A stretch of 64,000 nt of DNA from Stenotrophomonas sp. ISL-67 (GCF_018612915.1 NZ_JAGGRL010000003.1:1-64000), one strand, 5' to 3'. Counted from the first letter of the stretch, positions 9,444 to 23,861 are shown. The notes: generated from the letters alone by a model not told the origin. Made by a program: numbers and translations.

Positions 9444-9636
9444 AGCGGTCGGGGCGATAACGGAATGGCCGGCACCGCCTGGGCCGGCCAACGGCCGGCG
9501 GGTACGCGCCAACGCATGCGCGCTGCCGCCCCACAATTCGCGTTGCGAACTGCGGGCCCCTCTTATGATGCTTCCACGCCCCCGCCGCTTCGCGGCCGCC
9601 CCCGAACTCCGGGGGCCCGCACCCAATACACCGCGT

Positions 9637-9660
9637 GGGCCGGCCAACGGCCGGCGCTAC
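9637..9660 (-). repeat. SMAG/REP palindrome
   Basis: Read on the minus strand it is GTAG followed by a CGCCGGCCGTTGGCCGGC hairpin. A degenerate copy with GTAC in place of GTAG lies at 9481-9505 on the same strand. Both sit in the 278-base spacer between the GST and DPP-IV genes, which otherwise holds no gene. Confidence 0.75.
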
Positions 9661-9691
9661 CGTGGGGTCCCCATCCCACCGCGTGCGTTAG

Positions 9692-11950
<2,259 letters not shown>

Positions 11951-12066
11951 CGCGCTTGCGGCAGCCGGTCGGTCGGGGCAGCTGGGCGGCAGGCATGACC
12001 TCCGGCCGATTGCCGCTGCCCCCTTGAGTGCGTAGGGTCGCAGGCAACCGCTCACTGGAGTCCTGC

Positions 12067-13866
12067 ATGAAGCCGCTTGCCCTTGCCGTTGCGTTGGCCC
12101 TTTCCGTCCCCGCCGCGCTCAGTGCGCCGCCGGTCTTTGCTGCAGCTCCCGCCGCCGCCAAGGCCCCGGCCAGTGCGGCCTGGGTGACCCGCAGCAACGA
12201 ACTGGCGCAGATCCTGCTCGATGCGCAGGGTCCGTTCCAGCCGGAAGAAACCGGCTTCTTCGGCGTGCCGGGCTACGATGACAAAGTGTTCGATTTTGGC
12301 CCGGACAACGCCAAGCGCTACCGCGCCGCAATGGCCAAGGCCCGCGACCAACTGAAGGCCACGCTGGCCACCGAGCGCGACCCGAACGTGCGCCAGGACC
12401 TGGCGATCATGATTGCCGCCGCCGACGAGAACATCCAAGGCAGCGAACTCAACGAAAAATACCTGCTGCCATGGAGCGATACCCCGCAGACGGTCTTCAG
12501 CGGCATCAACCTGCTGCTGTCCGACCAGGTGCCGGCCGAGCGCCGCGCCAAGGCGCTGGATCGCCTGAAGGCCTACGCCGGCCTGGCCCCGGGCACGACC
12601 GCCATCACCACGCTGTCGCGCCAGCGTTATGAAGAGCGCCTGGCCGACAAGAGCCTGCTGCAGCCGACGAAGATCGAGGTCGAGCAGTCGCTGGCCAACG
12701 TCGATACCTATATCACCGGTATCGAAAAGCTGTTCGACAAGTACAAGATCGCAGGCGCCGACGAGGCGCTGAAGACCATTGCCACGCAGTTGCGCGAGTA
12801 CCGCGACTGGACGAAAAGCGAAGTGCTGCCCAAGGCACGTGCCGATGCGCGCCTGCCCGAAGCGCTGTATGCGTTCCAGCTCAAGCGCGTGGGGATCGAT
12901 ATCGACCCGCAGCTGTTGATGCAGCGCGCGCAGCTGGAATTCATGGAAACCCGTTCGGCGATGCGCCAGCTGGCGCCGTTGGTGGTGAAGGCCAAGGGCC
13001 TGAAGGTGTCCGACCCGACCGACCCGGTGGCGGTGATCCGCGCGCTGAAGGGCGACAAGATCGCCGACGACCAGCTTGAGCACCACTACCGCGGCGTGAT
13101 CGATGCGATCGACCCGATCATCCGCGCGCAGAAGATCGTGGACGTGCCGCAGCGCCCGATGCAGATGCGGCTGGGCTCGGCCGCCGAAAGCGCCGCCTCG
13201 CCGGCGCCGCACTTCCTGCCGGCGCCGCTGGTGGGTAACACCGGGCAGCAGGGCACCTTCGTGCTGCCGCTGGGCAACCCAGCGGCCGGCGACAAGGCCG
13301 CGCAGTACGACGATTTCAACTTCGGCTCGGCTGCGTGGACGCTGAGCGCGCACGAAGGCCGCCCGGGCCATGAGCTGCAGTTCACCGCGATGGTGGAGCG
13401 GGGCGTGTCGCTGGCACGCACGATGTTCGCGTTCAACTCGGTCAACGTGGAAGGCTGGGCGCTGTATGCCGAGGCTGAAATGGTGCCGTACGAGCCGCTG
13501 GACGGACAGCTGATCGCGCTGCAGTTCCGCCTGCTGCGCGCCGCGCGCGCCATGCTCGACCCGATGCTCAACCTGGGCCTGATCGACCGGGCCAAGGCCG
13601 AACGCGTGCTGATCGACGAAGTGGGCTTGTCCAAGGCGATGGCCACCCAGGAACTGGACCGTTACATGGTGCGCATGCCGGGCCAGGCGGGCAGCTACTT
13701 CTACGGCTACACCCGGATCCTGGAACTGCGCATGCAGACCGAGCTGGCCCTGGGCGAAAAGTTCGACCGCCTGGCGTTCAACAACTTCCTGCTCGACCAG
13801 GGCCTGCTGCCGCCGGACCAGCTGGCCAAGGCGGTCAACGAGGTGTTCATCCCGAAGCACCGGTAA
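12067..13866 (+). CDS. DUF885 family secreted metalloprotein
   Basis: A 599-aa protein with a Sec signal peptide (about 26 residues, ending FAAAP). I start at ATG 12067, which follows the TGGAG at 12056-12060. The DUF885 signature HEGRPGHE is present, placing His429, Glu430, His435 and Glu436 as probable zinc ligands or catalytic residues, with EGWALYAE near 462 as the second conserved block. Members are regarded as peptidases of uncertain specificity. Its position behind DPP-IV suggests a joint role in peptide scavenging in the periplasm. Confidence 0.85.
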   Translation: MKPLALAVALALSVPAALSAPPVFAAAPAAAKAPASAAWVTRSNELAQILLDAQGPFQPEETGFFGVPGYDDKVFDFGPDNAKRYRAAMAKARDQLKATLATERDPNVRQDLAIMIAAADENIQGSELNEKYLLPWSDTPQTVFSGINLLLSDQVPAERRAKALDRLKAYAGLAPGTTAITTLSRQRYEERLADKSLLQPTKIEVEQSLANVDTYITGIEKLFDKYKIAGADEALKTIATQLREYRDWTKSEVLPKARADARLPEALYAFQLKRVGIDIDPQLLMQRAQLEFMETRSAMRQLAPLVVKAKGLKVSDPTDPVAVIRALKGDKIADDQLEHHYRGVIDAIDPIIRAQKIVDVPQRPMQMRLGSAAESAASPAPHFLPAPLVGNTGQQGTFVLPLGNPAAGDKAAQYDDFNFGSAAWTLSAHEGRPGHELQFTAMVERGVSLARTMFAFNSVNVEGWALYAEAEMVPYEPLDGQLIALQFRLLRAARAMLDPMLNLGLIDRAKAERVLIDEVGLSKAMATQELDRYMVRMPGQAGSYFYGYTRILELRMQTELALGEKFDRLAFNNFLLDQGLLPPDQLAKAVNEVFIPKHR

Positions 13867-13942
13867 CGGTGTCGGGGAGTCCCCAACACCGCCAACGGTG
13901 GAAGCGGAATCGCAAACCACCGGCAACGATGGAAGGGAATTG

Positions 13943-14014
13943 GTAGCGCCGGCCGTTGGCCGGCCCTCATGAACGCCGGAAGCATCGCAAGGGCCGGCCA
14001 ACGGCCGGCGCTAC
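13943..14014. repeat. facing pair of SMAG palindromes
   Basis: GTAGCGCCGGCCGTTGGCC (from 13943) and its inverted copy (ending CTAC at 14014) face each other across 22 bases, so the whole 72-bp unit is palindromic. It lies exactly between the convergent DUF885 and lipoprotein genes and may act as a two-way transcription stop or mRNA stabiliser. Confidence 0.85.
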
Positions 14015-14017
14015 CGG

Positions 14018-14476
14018 TCAGTTGGTCGGCCTGATCGTCTGCACCGGCAGGCGATCCGCCGCCGGTGGGTTGGGTACCCAGATCGCAATACCCGCCGCGC
14101 GCTTCTGCGTGGTCGGAATGCCGATGCCCACGCCGCCGCCGCTGTGCGAACCGTAGCTGCCGCCGCCCACTGACATACCGCCGCCTGAGCTGCTTGATTC
14201 CACCCCCATCAAGATGACCCCGTTGGCGCCCAACGCTGCGGCTTCCTTCTTCAACCGCGCCACCACCGCATCGGTTTGGCCCTGGGTGCCAAAGCCCACC
14301 GCGCTGGACGATTCCAGCTGCGCGATCTCGATCGAGCCCGGCGGCGGGGTGGAATAGATCTGCACCAGTGCCGGGTCGGTCGGTGCGCGGGTCTGGCCCA
14401 GCATCACCCGGGACGTACTGGCGCAGCCGCTCACCACCAGCAGCACACCGAGCAGCGGAAGCATTCGAATGTTCAT
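14018..14476 (-). CDS. small lipoprotein, unknown function
   Basis: A 152-aa lipoprotein with lipobox VSGC (Cys18). Residues about 35-100 (IYSTPPPGSIEIAQLE to ALGANGVILMGVE) resemble the compact beta-alpha-beta domain of RcsF/DUF4156-like lipoproteins, where LGANGV is a recurring motif. Then follows a Gly/Ser-rich low-complexity stretch (about 100-122) and a short conserved tail. I cannot assign a pathway. It ends within a few bases of a SMAG pair and diverges from the small membrane protein upstream. Confidence 0.65.
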   Translation of the reverse strand: MNIRMLPLLGVLLVVSGCASTSRVMLGQTRAPTDPALVQIYSTPPPGSIEIAQLESSSAVGFGTQGQTDAVVARLKKEAAALGANGVILMGVESSSSGGGMSVGGGSYGSHSGGGVGIGIPTTQKRAAGIAIWVPNPPAADRLPVQTIRPTN

Positions 14477-14675
14477 GGGTCCACCCCTTGTACGGCCCTA
14501 TCGGCCTGCGCCTGGATCATCCGGGCTGGCCGCTGAATCGGTGCCAACCTGTTCTGGCGCAAGGTAACACCGGCCGGGTGAGCCTGCCGCATCCCGTTTT
14601 TGCCGCCGCCATCACACGCCGCTGGCGGGGCTGTCGCTACCCTGCGGCCAGCATTTTCAGCAAGGGGAACGGGGC

Positions 14676-14924
14676 ATGGGACTGATCAGTCTGTTGTGGG
14701 GCGTACTGGCGTTGTTCTGGATGATCCTGGCGCTGATCCCGCTGCTGGGCTGGGGCAACTGGTTCCTGATCCCGTTCGCCGCGGTCGGCGCCGTGATCGG
14801 CGCGCTGGGCATCCTGTTCACCCATCCCAGCAAGCGCGGCCGCGCCTGGACCGGCCTGCTGCTCAATGCGGTAGTGGTGGTGGTCGGCATCGTCCGCCTG
14901 TCCCTCGGCGGCGGCATCCTGTAA
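14676..14924 (+). CDS. small membrane protein
   Basis: An 82-aa protein with two or three hydrophobic helices (about 5-22, 28-46 and 60-80) and one short basic loop (HPSKRGRAW). The ribosome site GGGGAACGGGG precedes the ATG. No recognised family; probably inner membrane. Followed at 14957 by a SMAG palindrome that likely marks the end of its transcript. Confidence 0.65.
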   Translation: MGLISLLWGVLALFWMILALIPLLGWGNWFLIPFAAVGAVIGALGILFTHPSKRGRAWTGLLLNAVVVVVGIVRLSLGGGIL

Positions 14925-14956
14925 GCCGGGGGCAAACGCCGTCCACGCGTCCACCG

Positions 14957-14980
14957 GTAGAGCGGGGCTCTGCCCCGCTG
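14957..14980 (+). repeat. SMAG/REP palindrome
   Basis: GTAG followed by AGCGGGGC/GCCCCGCT around a short loop, in the 126-base spacer after the small membrane protein gene. Confidence 0.8.
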
Positions 14981-15050
14981 CGCCTACCGCCTGCGACACC
15001 ACGTCGCACCTGCCAAGCCGCCGCACCCAAAGGCGTAGAATGACCGCCCC

Positions 15051-16981
<1,931 letters not shown>

Positions 16982-17012
16982 CAATACGCGTCAACACGCA
17001 GACAGGAGCAGG

Positions 17013-17285
17013 ATGATGCAGACGATGGGATGGGTGCAGTGGCTGACCTGGGGCACCGGCGTGCTGGTGTTCGCGGTGGTGATCGGCCTGGTCATCCGCG
17101 GCGTGCTTCGTGCCGCGCGGCGCGCCCCCGAGCAACCCTCGGCCGCCGCCCGCCTGGCCCGCGAAGCCAACCTGCCGCCGGCGGTGCAGGCCGCGCTGGC
17201 CGCGCTGAACCAGCGCAAGGACAACGGCGAGATCAGCGAAGCCGAGTACGAACAGCAGCGCGCCGCGCTGCTGCGCGCGCATTGA
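17013..17285 (+). CDS. small membrane protein with SHOCT-like tail
   Basis: A 90-aa protein. AGGAG lies 8 bases before the ATG. One transmembrane helix (about residues 12-32) is followed by a basic, Ala-rich segment and a C-terminal helix pair LNQRKDNGEISEAEYEQQRAALL. That tail matches the short C-terminal oligomerisation (SHOCT) motif, with its 'L-x-G-x-I-t-x-x-E-f' pattern. Role unknown. It lies 31 bases after hemB and may be cotranscribed. Confidence 0.6.
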   Translation: MMQTMGWVQWLTWGTGVLVFAVVIGLVIRGVLRAARRAPEQPSAAARLAREANLPPAVQAALAALNQRKDNGEISEAEYEQQRAALLRAH

Positions 17286-17296
17286 GAGAATGCGGT

Positions 17297-17321
17297 GTAC
17301 CGACCAACGGTCGGTACCTAC
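17297..17321 (-). repeat. SMAG-like palindrome
   Basis: On the minus strand this reads GTAG then GTACCGACCGTTGGTCGGTAC, a near-perfect palindrome. It lies just after the SHOCT-like gene. Confidence 0.65.
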
Positions 17322-17335
17322 CCAGGAACGGGGCG

Positions 17336-17478
17336 GTTGGGGTTGGTTCCCAAACAACCGCCGATAGCGTTGATCGGCGCTGGGACGCATGACCCTCACC
17401 GGAAAGGCCCCTCCGGCACAGGCCATGCCCTACCGCGGTGATCACCGTTAGCGGCGGTCGATAGGGATGCGACCCTAC
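17336..17478. repeat. long intergenic palindromic repeat, copy 1
   Basis: Shares blocks in the same order with the element at 25662-25859: GGTTCCCAAAC then ACCGCCGAT, then GACGCATGACC, then CGGCAC with a CATGCC, then CACCGTTA with GCGGCGGT, and CGACCCTAC at the end (17470-17478). The inner blocks are roughly complementary, so the element can fold back on itself. The left terminal block is degenerate here. The right end overlaps the stop codon of the minus-strand propeller gene. Confidence 0.65.
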
Positions 17479-18341
17479 CGGCAGCCCGTCACGACGGGCG
17501 CCCGCATCCGGTACAGATCCATCCCACCCGCCTTCGGCGATCGCGCCTGCCCGGCCAGCACCAGCTCACTCGGCTTGGACGCATCCACCACCGGCGCACC
17601 GGTCTGCCCATCGGCGGTATTGAACGACAGCGCCACGGGCACCGCCGCCTGCGCGTAGTCGCATCCCACCACCCACACCTGCGAATGCCCGCCCACCACC
17701 CGGGTCAGCGCCAGCGCGCCGTCATTGCCCAGCCAGTCGCCGCCCAGCTCGTCCGCCACGCTGTTGAGCGGGGCAGGCAGTGGCGTCGCGGCGCTGAATT
17801 CCCGGCCCTGCGCGGTCGCCACGAACAGATCGAACCCACCCTGGCCCCCCTTGCCATTGCGCGCGAACAGCAGCGCCTGCCCCTCGGCCCGCAGCGCAGG
17901 GCGGCGCTCATCGGCGCGGGTGTTGATCGTGTCCGGCAGTGCCGTCACCGGCCCGAACCCTTCGTCGGCCCGCTCCGTCACCTGGTACAGGTCGAAGCCA
18001 CCGCGCCCACCCGGCCGGTTGGAGGCAAACAACAGGGTGCTGCCGTCATGGCTGAAATACGGGTCGGTCTCATCGCCTGGGGTGTTCACCGCCAACGGCG
18101 CCGGGTCCTGCCATCGCCCATCGCGCAGCGTGGCCTGCCACAGGTCCCAGCCACCGGCCCCACCGGGCCGGTCGCTGGCCCACACGATGCGTTTGCCATC
18201 CGGGGAGATCGTGGCCTGGGCTTCATTGGCCCTGGTCGAGACCACCCCCATGCCCTCGATGCCGAACTCGGAAAGCGCCATCGCGCCCGGTGCGGAGAGT
18301 AAACTCAGGGTCAGCGCGAGCAGAGACAAGGGAGTGCGCAT
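17475..18341 (-). CDS. periplasmic beta-propeller (PD40/TolB-like) protein
   Basis: A 288-aa protein. Start at ATG 18341, giving a signal peptide (about 23 residues, ending AMA). Three or four propeller blades repeat the pattern '[21 protein letters not shown]', '[23 protein letters not shown]' and '[17 protein letters not shown]', the WD40-like PD40 motif of TolB. Too short for a full TolB and lacking its N-terminal domain. Possibly a ligand-binding or scaffold protein. Its last codon lies in the repeat element. It is divergent from aroE. Confidence 0.75.
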   Translation of the reverse strand: MRTPLSLLALTLSLLSAPGAMALSEFGIEGMGVVSTRANEAQATISPDGKRIVWASDRPGGAGGWDLWQATLRDGRWQDPAPLAVNTPGDETDPYFSHDGSTLLFASNRPGGRGGFDLYQVTERADEGFGPVTALPDTINTRADERRPALRAEGQALLFARNGKGGQGGFDLFVATAQGREFSAATPLPAPLNSVADELGGDWLGNDGALALTRVVGGHSQVWVVGCDYAQAAVPVALSFNTADGQTGAPVVDASKPSELVLAGQARSPKAGGMDLYRMRAPVVTGCR

Positions 18342-18395
18342 AGTCGCTTCCGTTGGGGTTTGCGTTTCAATCCAGGCCCGGAGTTTAAGACACCC

Positions 18396-19238
18396 ATGAC
18401 CGCCCGTTACGCCGTATTCGGCCAGCCCATCGCCCACTCGCAGTCGCCGCACATCCATGCCGCGTTCGCCCGCCAGGAGGGCATCGCGCTGGATTACCAG
18501 GCCATCGAGGCGTCACCGGCCGATTTCCCCGCCGAGCTGGAGAGGTTCGCCGCCGGCGGTGGCGTGGGTGCCAACGTCACCGCGCCGCTCAAGGAAATCG
18601 CCTTCGGGCTCTGCAGGACCTTCACTTCACGCGCCAAGCTGGCCGGCTCGGTCAACACGCTGCTGCGCAAGGACGGGTACTGGCACGGCGACACCACCGA
18701 CGGTGTGGGCCTGGTGCGCGACCTCACCGAGCGCCACAGCCTGGACCTGCGCGGCCGCCGCGTGCTGCTGCTGGGTGCCGGGGGTTCGGCGCGCAGCGTG
18801 GCGCCGGCGCTGCTGGATGCCGGCATTCTTGAGCTGATCGTGGTCAACCGCACCTCCGAGCGCGCCGACGAACTGGTGGACGCCATCGGCGAGCCTGGCC
18901 GTGCCAAGACACGACACTGGGAAGACCTGCACGACCTGGGCGATTTTGAGCTCATCGTCAACGCCACTTCGGCCGGCCGCGACCGCAATGCCACCTTCGA
19001 ACTGCCGAAGGCGCTGGTCAACAGCATGACCACGGCAGTAGACCTGAATTACGGCGAGGCGGCCATCGCCTTCCTGGCCTGGGCGCGGGCCATGGGCTGC
19101 CGCAACACGGTCGACGGCCTTGGCATGCTGGTCGAGCAGGCCGCCACCAGCTTCCAGCAGTGGCACGAAGTGCGCCCGGAAACCGACCCGGTGTATGCCG
19201 GACTGCGCGCCCGCAATGCACTGGCCGGTGAGGAATGA
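18396..19238 (+). CDS. aroE: shikimate dehydrogenase
   Basis: A 280-aa NADP+-dependent enzyme reducing 3-dehydroshikimate to shikimate. Start at ATG 18396. The substrate pocket [14 protein letters not shown] (residues 8-21), [13 protein letters not shown] with the catalytic Lys, and the nucleotide loop GAGGSARSV are all present, as is the NRT motif that selects NADP+. The next gene starts inside its final codons (ATGA overlap). Confidence 0.96.
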   Translation: MTARYAVFGQPIAHSQSPHIHAAFARQEGIALDYQAIEASPADFPAELERFAAGGGVGANVTAPLKEIAFGLCRTFTSRAKLAGSVNTLLRKDGYWHGDTTDGVGLVRDLTERHSLDLRGRRVLLLGAGGSARSVAPALLDAGILELIVVNRTSERADELVDAIGEPGRAKTRHWEDLHDLGDFELIVNATSAGRDRNATFELPKALVNSMTTAVDLNYGEAAIAFLAWARAMGCRNTVDGLGMLVEQAATSFQQWHEVRPETDPVYAGLRARNALAGEE

Positions 19239-19591
19239 ACGGCAACCTGGACCTGATGCTCAGCCTGCTGGGCATGGTCGCATTGCGCCTGCCGGTACTG
19301 ATTGCGCTGGCGGTGTCGCTGGTATGGGTGGTGGACGCCCCGCGCGGCAGCATCCGCAGCGTTGCCTTGTGGTCGCTGGGCCTGCTGCTGGTCGGCACCC
19401 TGGCCGGGCTGGTGTTGAACATCGTGCCGACCTGGCTGGTCCAGCGCGGTGAGTACGGCAACGTGCAGGTGCTGTCGTGGCTGCTGCGCGGTGGCCACTT
19501 CGCCATTGGCCTGGTCAATGCGCTGGGCACGGTGCTGCTGGTGTGGGCGATGACCCGCGCGCTGCGCAACCGCACCGCCCCGGCTGCCTGA
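19235..19591 (+). CDS. small membrane protein coupled to aroE
   Basis: A 118-aa protein with three predicted transmembrane helices (about 10-32, 42-65 and 88-110) and a short basic C-terminus. The start overlaps the aroE stop by ATGA. No recognised family; its role in shikimate metabolism, if any, is unclear. Confidence 0.6.
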   Translation: MNGNLDLMLSLLGMVALRLPVLIALAVSLVWVVDAPRGSIRSVALWSLGLLLVGTLAGLVLNIVPTWLVQRGEYGNVQVLSWLLRGGHFAIGLVNALGTVLLVWAMTRALRNRTAPAA

Positions 19592-19618
19592 CCGGGCGAC
19601 CCAGGTCACGGAACTGAA

Positions 19619-19642
19619 CCGGCGCGGAAAAATCCGCGCCGG
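19619..19642. terminator. perfect hairpin after the aroE operon
   Basis: CCGGCGCGGA and TCCGCGCCGG form a perfect 10-bp stem around AAAA. There is no T-run after it, so it is either a weak or factor-assisted terminator or a structural element ahead of dinG. Confidence 0.45.
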
Positions 19643-19699
19643 CCGCAGGCCCCGGAGCATGAGAAAATACCCGCCTGATCCAGGCAGGACCACCCCAGC

Positions 19700-21802
19700 G
19701 TGACCGAAAAAGTTGAAGCCCCGCGCGCGCTGAACGACGAACTCAAAACCGTCATCCGCGATGCCTACGCCAAGCTGCAGGCCAATACCCCCGGCTTCAG
19801 CACGCGGCGTTCGCAGAGCCAGATGATCGGCGTGGTGTCGCGTGCGCTGTCGCAGAGCGGCGGGGTGGGTGTGGTCGAAGCCCCCACCGGGGTCGGCAAG
19901 AGCCTGGGCTACCTCACCGCCGGCGTGCCGATCGCGCTGGCCACGAAGAAAAAGCTGGTGATCAGCACCGGCACCGTGGCGCTGCAGTCGCAGCTGGTTG
20001 AGCGCGACATTCCGAACTTCCTCAAGGCCACCGGCCTGGACGCCACCGTGGCGCTGGCCAAGGGCCGCACCCGCTACCTGTGCACGCGCAACGCCGCCGA
20101 AGCGCATGGCGACGGCGCGCAGGAAGGCATGTTCGAGGACGAGCAGCCGCTGTTCGACCGTCCGCTGGCGCCGATCGAAATGGACCTGGCGCAGAAACTC
20201 AGCAAGGACTTCGTCGAAGGCCGCTGGAACGGCGACCTGGACAACGCGCCGGACACCATCAGCGCCTCGCTGCGTTCGCGCATCACCACCCCGGCGTCGG
20301 GCTGCGCGGGCCGCAAGTGCGCCTACTCGGCGCAGTGTGCGGTGCTGCGCGCGCGCAACAACGTGCGCGATGCGCAGATCGTGGTGACCAATCACGCGCT
20401 GCTGCTGTCGGCGTTGTCCATTGGCGAAAGCGACAACGGCCAGCCGCTGATCGCACCGCCGTCGGACATGCTGCTGGTGCTCGACGAAGGCCACCACATC
20501 GGCAATGTCGCCATCGACCAGGGCGCGGCCAGCCTGGCCCTGGATGACATGGCCAAGCGCACCGGCCGCCTGCAGATCTTGATCGCCGCTGCCTACCGCG
20601 CAGTGGACAAGGACAAGCTGGGCAACCTGCTGCCGAACGAGGCCATCGACGTGGCGGCCCGGGTGAGCAAGCAGCTGCGCGCATTCCGCGACGTGATCGA
20701 CCGCAGCTGGCAGCCGGACCCGGCCGCGCAGGAACCGATGTGGCGCGCACCCAACGGCCGCCTGCCGGATATCTGGATGGCCGACATCGAAGCGCTGGCC
20801 GACGACACCCGTGCGCTGTTCAACTGGGCCCACGCCGCGCAGTCGCAGGTGGCCAAGGGCAAGCCGGAGGATGCCGCGCGCGAGCGCCTGCAGCGCACGC
20901 TGGGCATGGCGCTGGAGATGATCGAGCAGCAGCACGGCCTGTGGACCGCCTGGCGCCGCGAAGACAAGGAAGGCCAGCCGCCATTCGCGCGCTGGGTGAC
21001 CCTGTCGCGCGATGGTGACCTGATCCTGCACGGCTCGCCGGTGTCGGCCGCCAACGTGCTGCGCAAGCTGCTGTGGGACGAAGTGGATTCGGTGGTGATG
21101 ACCTCGGCCACGCTGACCGGCGGCGGCGATTTCCAGGCGTTGGCGATCGACAACGGCATTCCCGATGAAGCCGAGATGGTCTCGCTGGCCTCGCCGTTCG
21201 ACCTGCCCAACCAGGCCGAGCTGATCGTGCCCAACTTCCCGGTCACCCCGGATGACCGCGACCGGCACCCGAAGGAAGTGGCCAAGTACCTGGTCAAGGA
21301 ACTGGACTGGGGCAAGGGCAGCATCGTGCTGTTCACCTCGCGCTGGAAGATGGAAAAGGTGGCCGAACTGATGCCGGCCGCGCAGCGCAGGCTGGTGCTG
21401 GTGCAGGGCGAAACCGCCAAGCAGAAGATGATCGACGAGCACCTGCGGCGCACCGCTGCCGGTGAAGGCTCGGTGCTGTTCGGCTTGAATTCGTTCGGCG
21501 AAGGCCTGGACCTGCCCGGCGAAGCCTGCACCACGGTGGTGATCACCCAGGTACCGTTCGCGGTGCCGACCGATCCGCAGACCTCCACGCTCAGCGAATG
21601 GTTCGAGAGCCGTGGGTTGAACGCCTTCAACCTGATCGCCGTACCGCATGCGTTGCGCACGCTGACCCAGTTCGCGGGGCGGTTGATCCGCACCAGCACC
21701 GACACCGGGCGGGTCATCATCCTCGACTCGCGCCTGATCAGCCGCCGCTACGGCAAACGCATCATCGACGCGCTGCCACCGTTCAAGCGGGTGATCGGGT
21801 GA
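19700..21802 (+). CDS. dinG: ATP-dependent DNA helicase DinG
   Basis: A 700-aa XPD-like superfamily 2 helicase that unwinds DNA 5'-3' and resolves R-loops and D-loops. GTG start at 19700. Walker A EAPTGVGKS (residues about 55-63) and the helicase box LDEGHH (about 261-266) are intact. The iron-sulfur cysteines (RYLCTRN near 131, then SGCAGRKCAYSAQC near 200) are all present. SOS-induced in E. coli; I see no clear LexA box directly upstream. Convergent with ilvD. Confidence 0.95.
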   Translation: MTEKVEAPRALNDELKTVIRDAYAKLQANTPGFSTRRSQSQMIGVVSRALSQSGGVGVVEAPTGVGKSLGYLTAGVPIALATKKKLVISTGTVALQSQLVERDIPNFLKATGLDATVALAKGRTRYLCTRNAAEAHGDGAQEGMFEDEQPLFDRPLAPIEMDLAQKLSKDFVEGRWNGDLDNAPDTISASLRSRITTPASGCAGRKCAYSAQCAVLRARNNVRDAQIVVTNHALLLSALSIGESDNGQPLIAPPSDMLLVLDEGHHIGNVAIDQGAASLALDDMAKRTGRLQILIAAAYRAVDKDKLGNLLPNEAIDVAARVSKQLRAFRDVIDRSWQPDPAAQEPMWRAPNGRLPDIWMADIEALADDTRALFNWAHAAQSQVAKGKPEDAARERLQRTLGMALEMIEQQHGLWTAWRREDKEGQPPFARWVTLSRDGDLILHGSPVSAANVLRKLLWDEVDSVVMTSATLTGGGDFQALAIDNGIPDEAEMVSLASPFDLPNQAELIVPNFPVTPDDRDRHPKEVAKYLVKELDWGKGSIVLFTSRWKMEKVAELMPAAQRRLVLVQGETAKQKMIDEHLRRTAAGEGSVLFGLNSFGEGLDLPGEACTTVVITQVPFAVPTDPQTSTLSEWFESRGLNAFNLIAVPHALRTLTQFAGRLIRTSTDTGRVIILDSRLISRRYGKRIIDALPPFKRVIG

Positions 21803-21834
21803 GGTGAGACCGCGCCCTGCGTGGCTGCACGGTC

Positions 21835-23667
21835 TTACAACCGGCTCAGATCCCGCACCGCGCCCTTATCCGCGCTCGTCGCCAACAATGCATACGCCTT
21901 CAACGCCCCGGTGACCTTGCGCGGGCGTGCCTCGCGCGGCTTCCACCCCAGCGCATCCTGCTCGGCGCGCCGCGCGGCCAGCACGCTCTCATCCAGCAAT
22001 ACATCGATCCGCCGTGCCGGAATATCGATCCGGATCCGGTCGCCATCGCGCACCAGCCCGATGGTGCCGCCCGCTGCCGCTTCCGGCGAGGCATGCCCGA
22101 TCGACAATCCGGACGTACCGCCCGAGAACCTTCCATCGGTGAGCAGCGCACACTGCTTGCCCAGCCCCTTGGACTTCAGGTAACTGGTGGGGTACAGCAT
22201 CTCCTGCATGCCGGGCCCACCACGCGGGCCCTCATAGCGGATCACCACCACATCGCCGGCGCCCACCTGGTCGGCCAGGATGCCCTGCACGGCGGCATCC
22301 TGGCTTTCAAACACGCGCGCCTTGCCCTCGAACACATGGATGGATTCATCCACGCCGGCGGTCTTCACCACGCAGCCATCTTCAGCCAGGTTGCCGCGTA
22401 ACACCGCCAGCCCCCCTTCGGCCGAATACGCATGCGCCACATCGCGGATGCAACCGTCGGCGCGGTCCAGGTCCAATGTGGGCCACCGCGTGGCCTGGCT
22501 GAAAGCCACCTGGGTGGGGATGCCGGCCGGGCCGGCGCTGAAGAATTCATGCACGCCCGCATCGTCGGTCACCGCCACATCCCAGCGCGCAATCGCGTCG
22601 GCCAGGGTGCGGCTGTGCACGGTGGGCACGTCGGTATGCAGCAGCCCGCCGCGCGCCAGCGAACCCAGGATGGCGAACACGCCACCGGCGCGGTGCACAT
22701 CCTCCATGTGGTATTTCGGCGTGTTCGGCGCCACCTTGCACAGCTGCGGCACCCGCCGCGACAGCGCATCGATGGCGTGCAGGTCGAAGTCCACCTCGGC
22801 TTCCTGCGCGGCGGCCAGCAGGTGCAGGATGGTGTTGGTCGAGCCGCCCATCGCAATATCCAGCGTCATCGCATTCTCGAACGCGGCATGCGTGGCGATG
22901 CCGCGCGGCAGCGCCGTGGCATCTTCGCCGCCATACCAGCGGTGGCACAACTCCACCACCAGCCGTCCGGCACGGCGGAACAGCTGCTCGCGGTCGGCGT
23001 GGGTGGCCAGGGTCGAGCCATTGCCCGGCAGCGACAATCCCAGCGCTTCGGTCAGGCAGTTCATCGAATTGGCGGTGAACATACCCGAGCACGACCCGCA
23101 GGTAGGGCAGGCGCTGCGTTCGTACTCGGCGACCTTTTCATCGGAAGCGCTGGCGTCAGCGGCGATCACCATCGCATCCACCAGGTCCAGCTTGTGCTCG
23201 GCCAGCCGGGTCTTGCCCGCTTCCATCGGCCCGCCGGAGACGAACACCACCGGGATGTTCAGCCGCAGCGCGGCCATCAGCATGCCGGGGGTGATCTTGT
23301 CGCAGTTGGAAATGCACACCAGCGCATCGGCGCAGTGCGCGTTGACCATGTACTCCACCGAATCGGCGATGATCTCGCGGCTGGGCAGCGAATACAGCAT
23401 GCCGTCGTGGCCCATGGCGATGCCGTCATCCACCGCGATGGTGTTGAACTCCTTGGCAACCCCGCCAACCTGTTCGATCTCGCGCGCCACCAGCTGGCCC
23501 AGGTCCTTGAGGTGCACGTGGCCGGGCACGAACTGGGTGAACGAATTGGCGATGGCGATGATCGGCTTGTGGAAGTCGGCATCGGTCATCCCCGTGGCGC
23601 GCCACAGGGCACGGGCGCCGGCCATGTTGCGGCCGGCGGTGGAGGTACGGGAGCGGTATTCAGGCAT
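21835..23667 (-). CDS. ilvD: dihydroxy-acid dehydratase
   Basis: A 610-aa iron-sulfur enzyme that dehydrates 2,3-dihydroxy acids in valine and isoleucine synthesis. Start at ATG 23667 ([19 protein letters not shown]), the family N-terminus; the frame runs 26 codons further. [11 protein letters not shown] and [19 protein letters not shown] carry the cluster cysteines, and [16 protein letters not shown] near the C-terminus is conserved. No leader peptide or attenuator is evident upstream. Confidence 0.96.
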   Translation of the reverse strand: MPEYRSRTSTAGRNMAGARALWRATGMTDADFHKPIIAIANSFTQFVPGHVHLKDLGQLVAREIEQVGGVAKEFNTIAVDDGIAMGHDGMLYSLPSREIIADSVEYMVNAHCADALVCISNCDKITPGMLMAALRLNIPVVFVSGGPMEAGKTRLAEHKLDLVDAMVIAADASASDEKVAEYERSACPTCGSCSGMFTANSMNCLTEALGLSLPGNGSTLATHADREQLFRRAGRLVVELCHRWYGGEDATALPRGIATHAAFENAMTLDIAMGGSTNTILHLLAAAQEAEVDFDLHAIDALSRRVPQLCKVAPNTPKYHMEDVHRAGGVFAILGSLARGGLLHTDVPTVHSRTLADAIARWDVAVTDDAGVHEFFSAGPAGIPTQVAFSQATRWPTLDLDRADGCIRDVAHAYSAEGGLAVLRGNLAEDGCVVKTAGVDESIHVFEGKARVFESQDAAVQGILADQVGAGDVVVIRYEGPRGGPGMQEMLYPTSYLKSKGLGKQCALLTDGRFSGGTSGLSIGHASPEAAAGGTIGLVRDGDRIRIDIPARRIDVLLDESVLAARRAEQDALGWKPREARPRKVTGALKAYALLATSADKGAVRDLSRL

Positions 23668-23861
23668 GGGGGCTGGCAGGATCTGGCGGGCCGTGGGGGC
23701 GCGTTGCCATTCGATTCTGCCTAAAAATTCCGGTTGCTGTTGCAACGATCCGGGCGGTCGATCCTGAAACGCCGTTCATCTTTTGGACTTTGCCGGTTTT
23801 GGTTGTTGGTCGCGATGAGGCATGATTGAGGGGATAACCGCAAAAGGGGGGGTACGCCGCC

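Noticed and set aside
19049-21649. 866-codon minus-strand open frame over dinG
   Set aside because: Same reason: dinG is intact with helicase and Fe-S motifs, and the antisense product is compositionally typical of a shadow.
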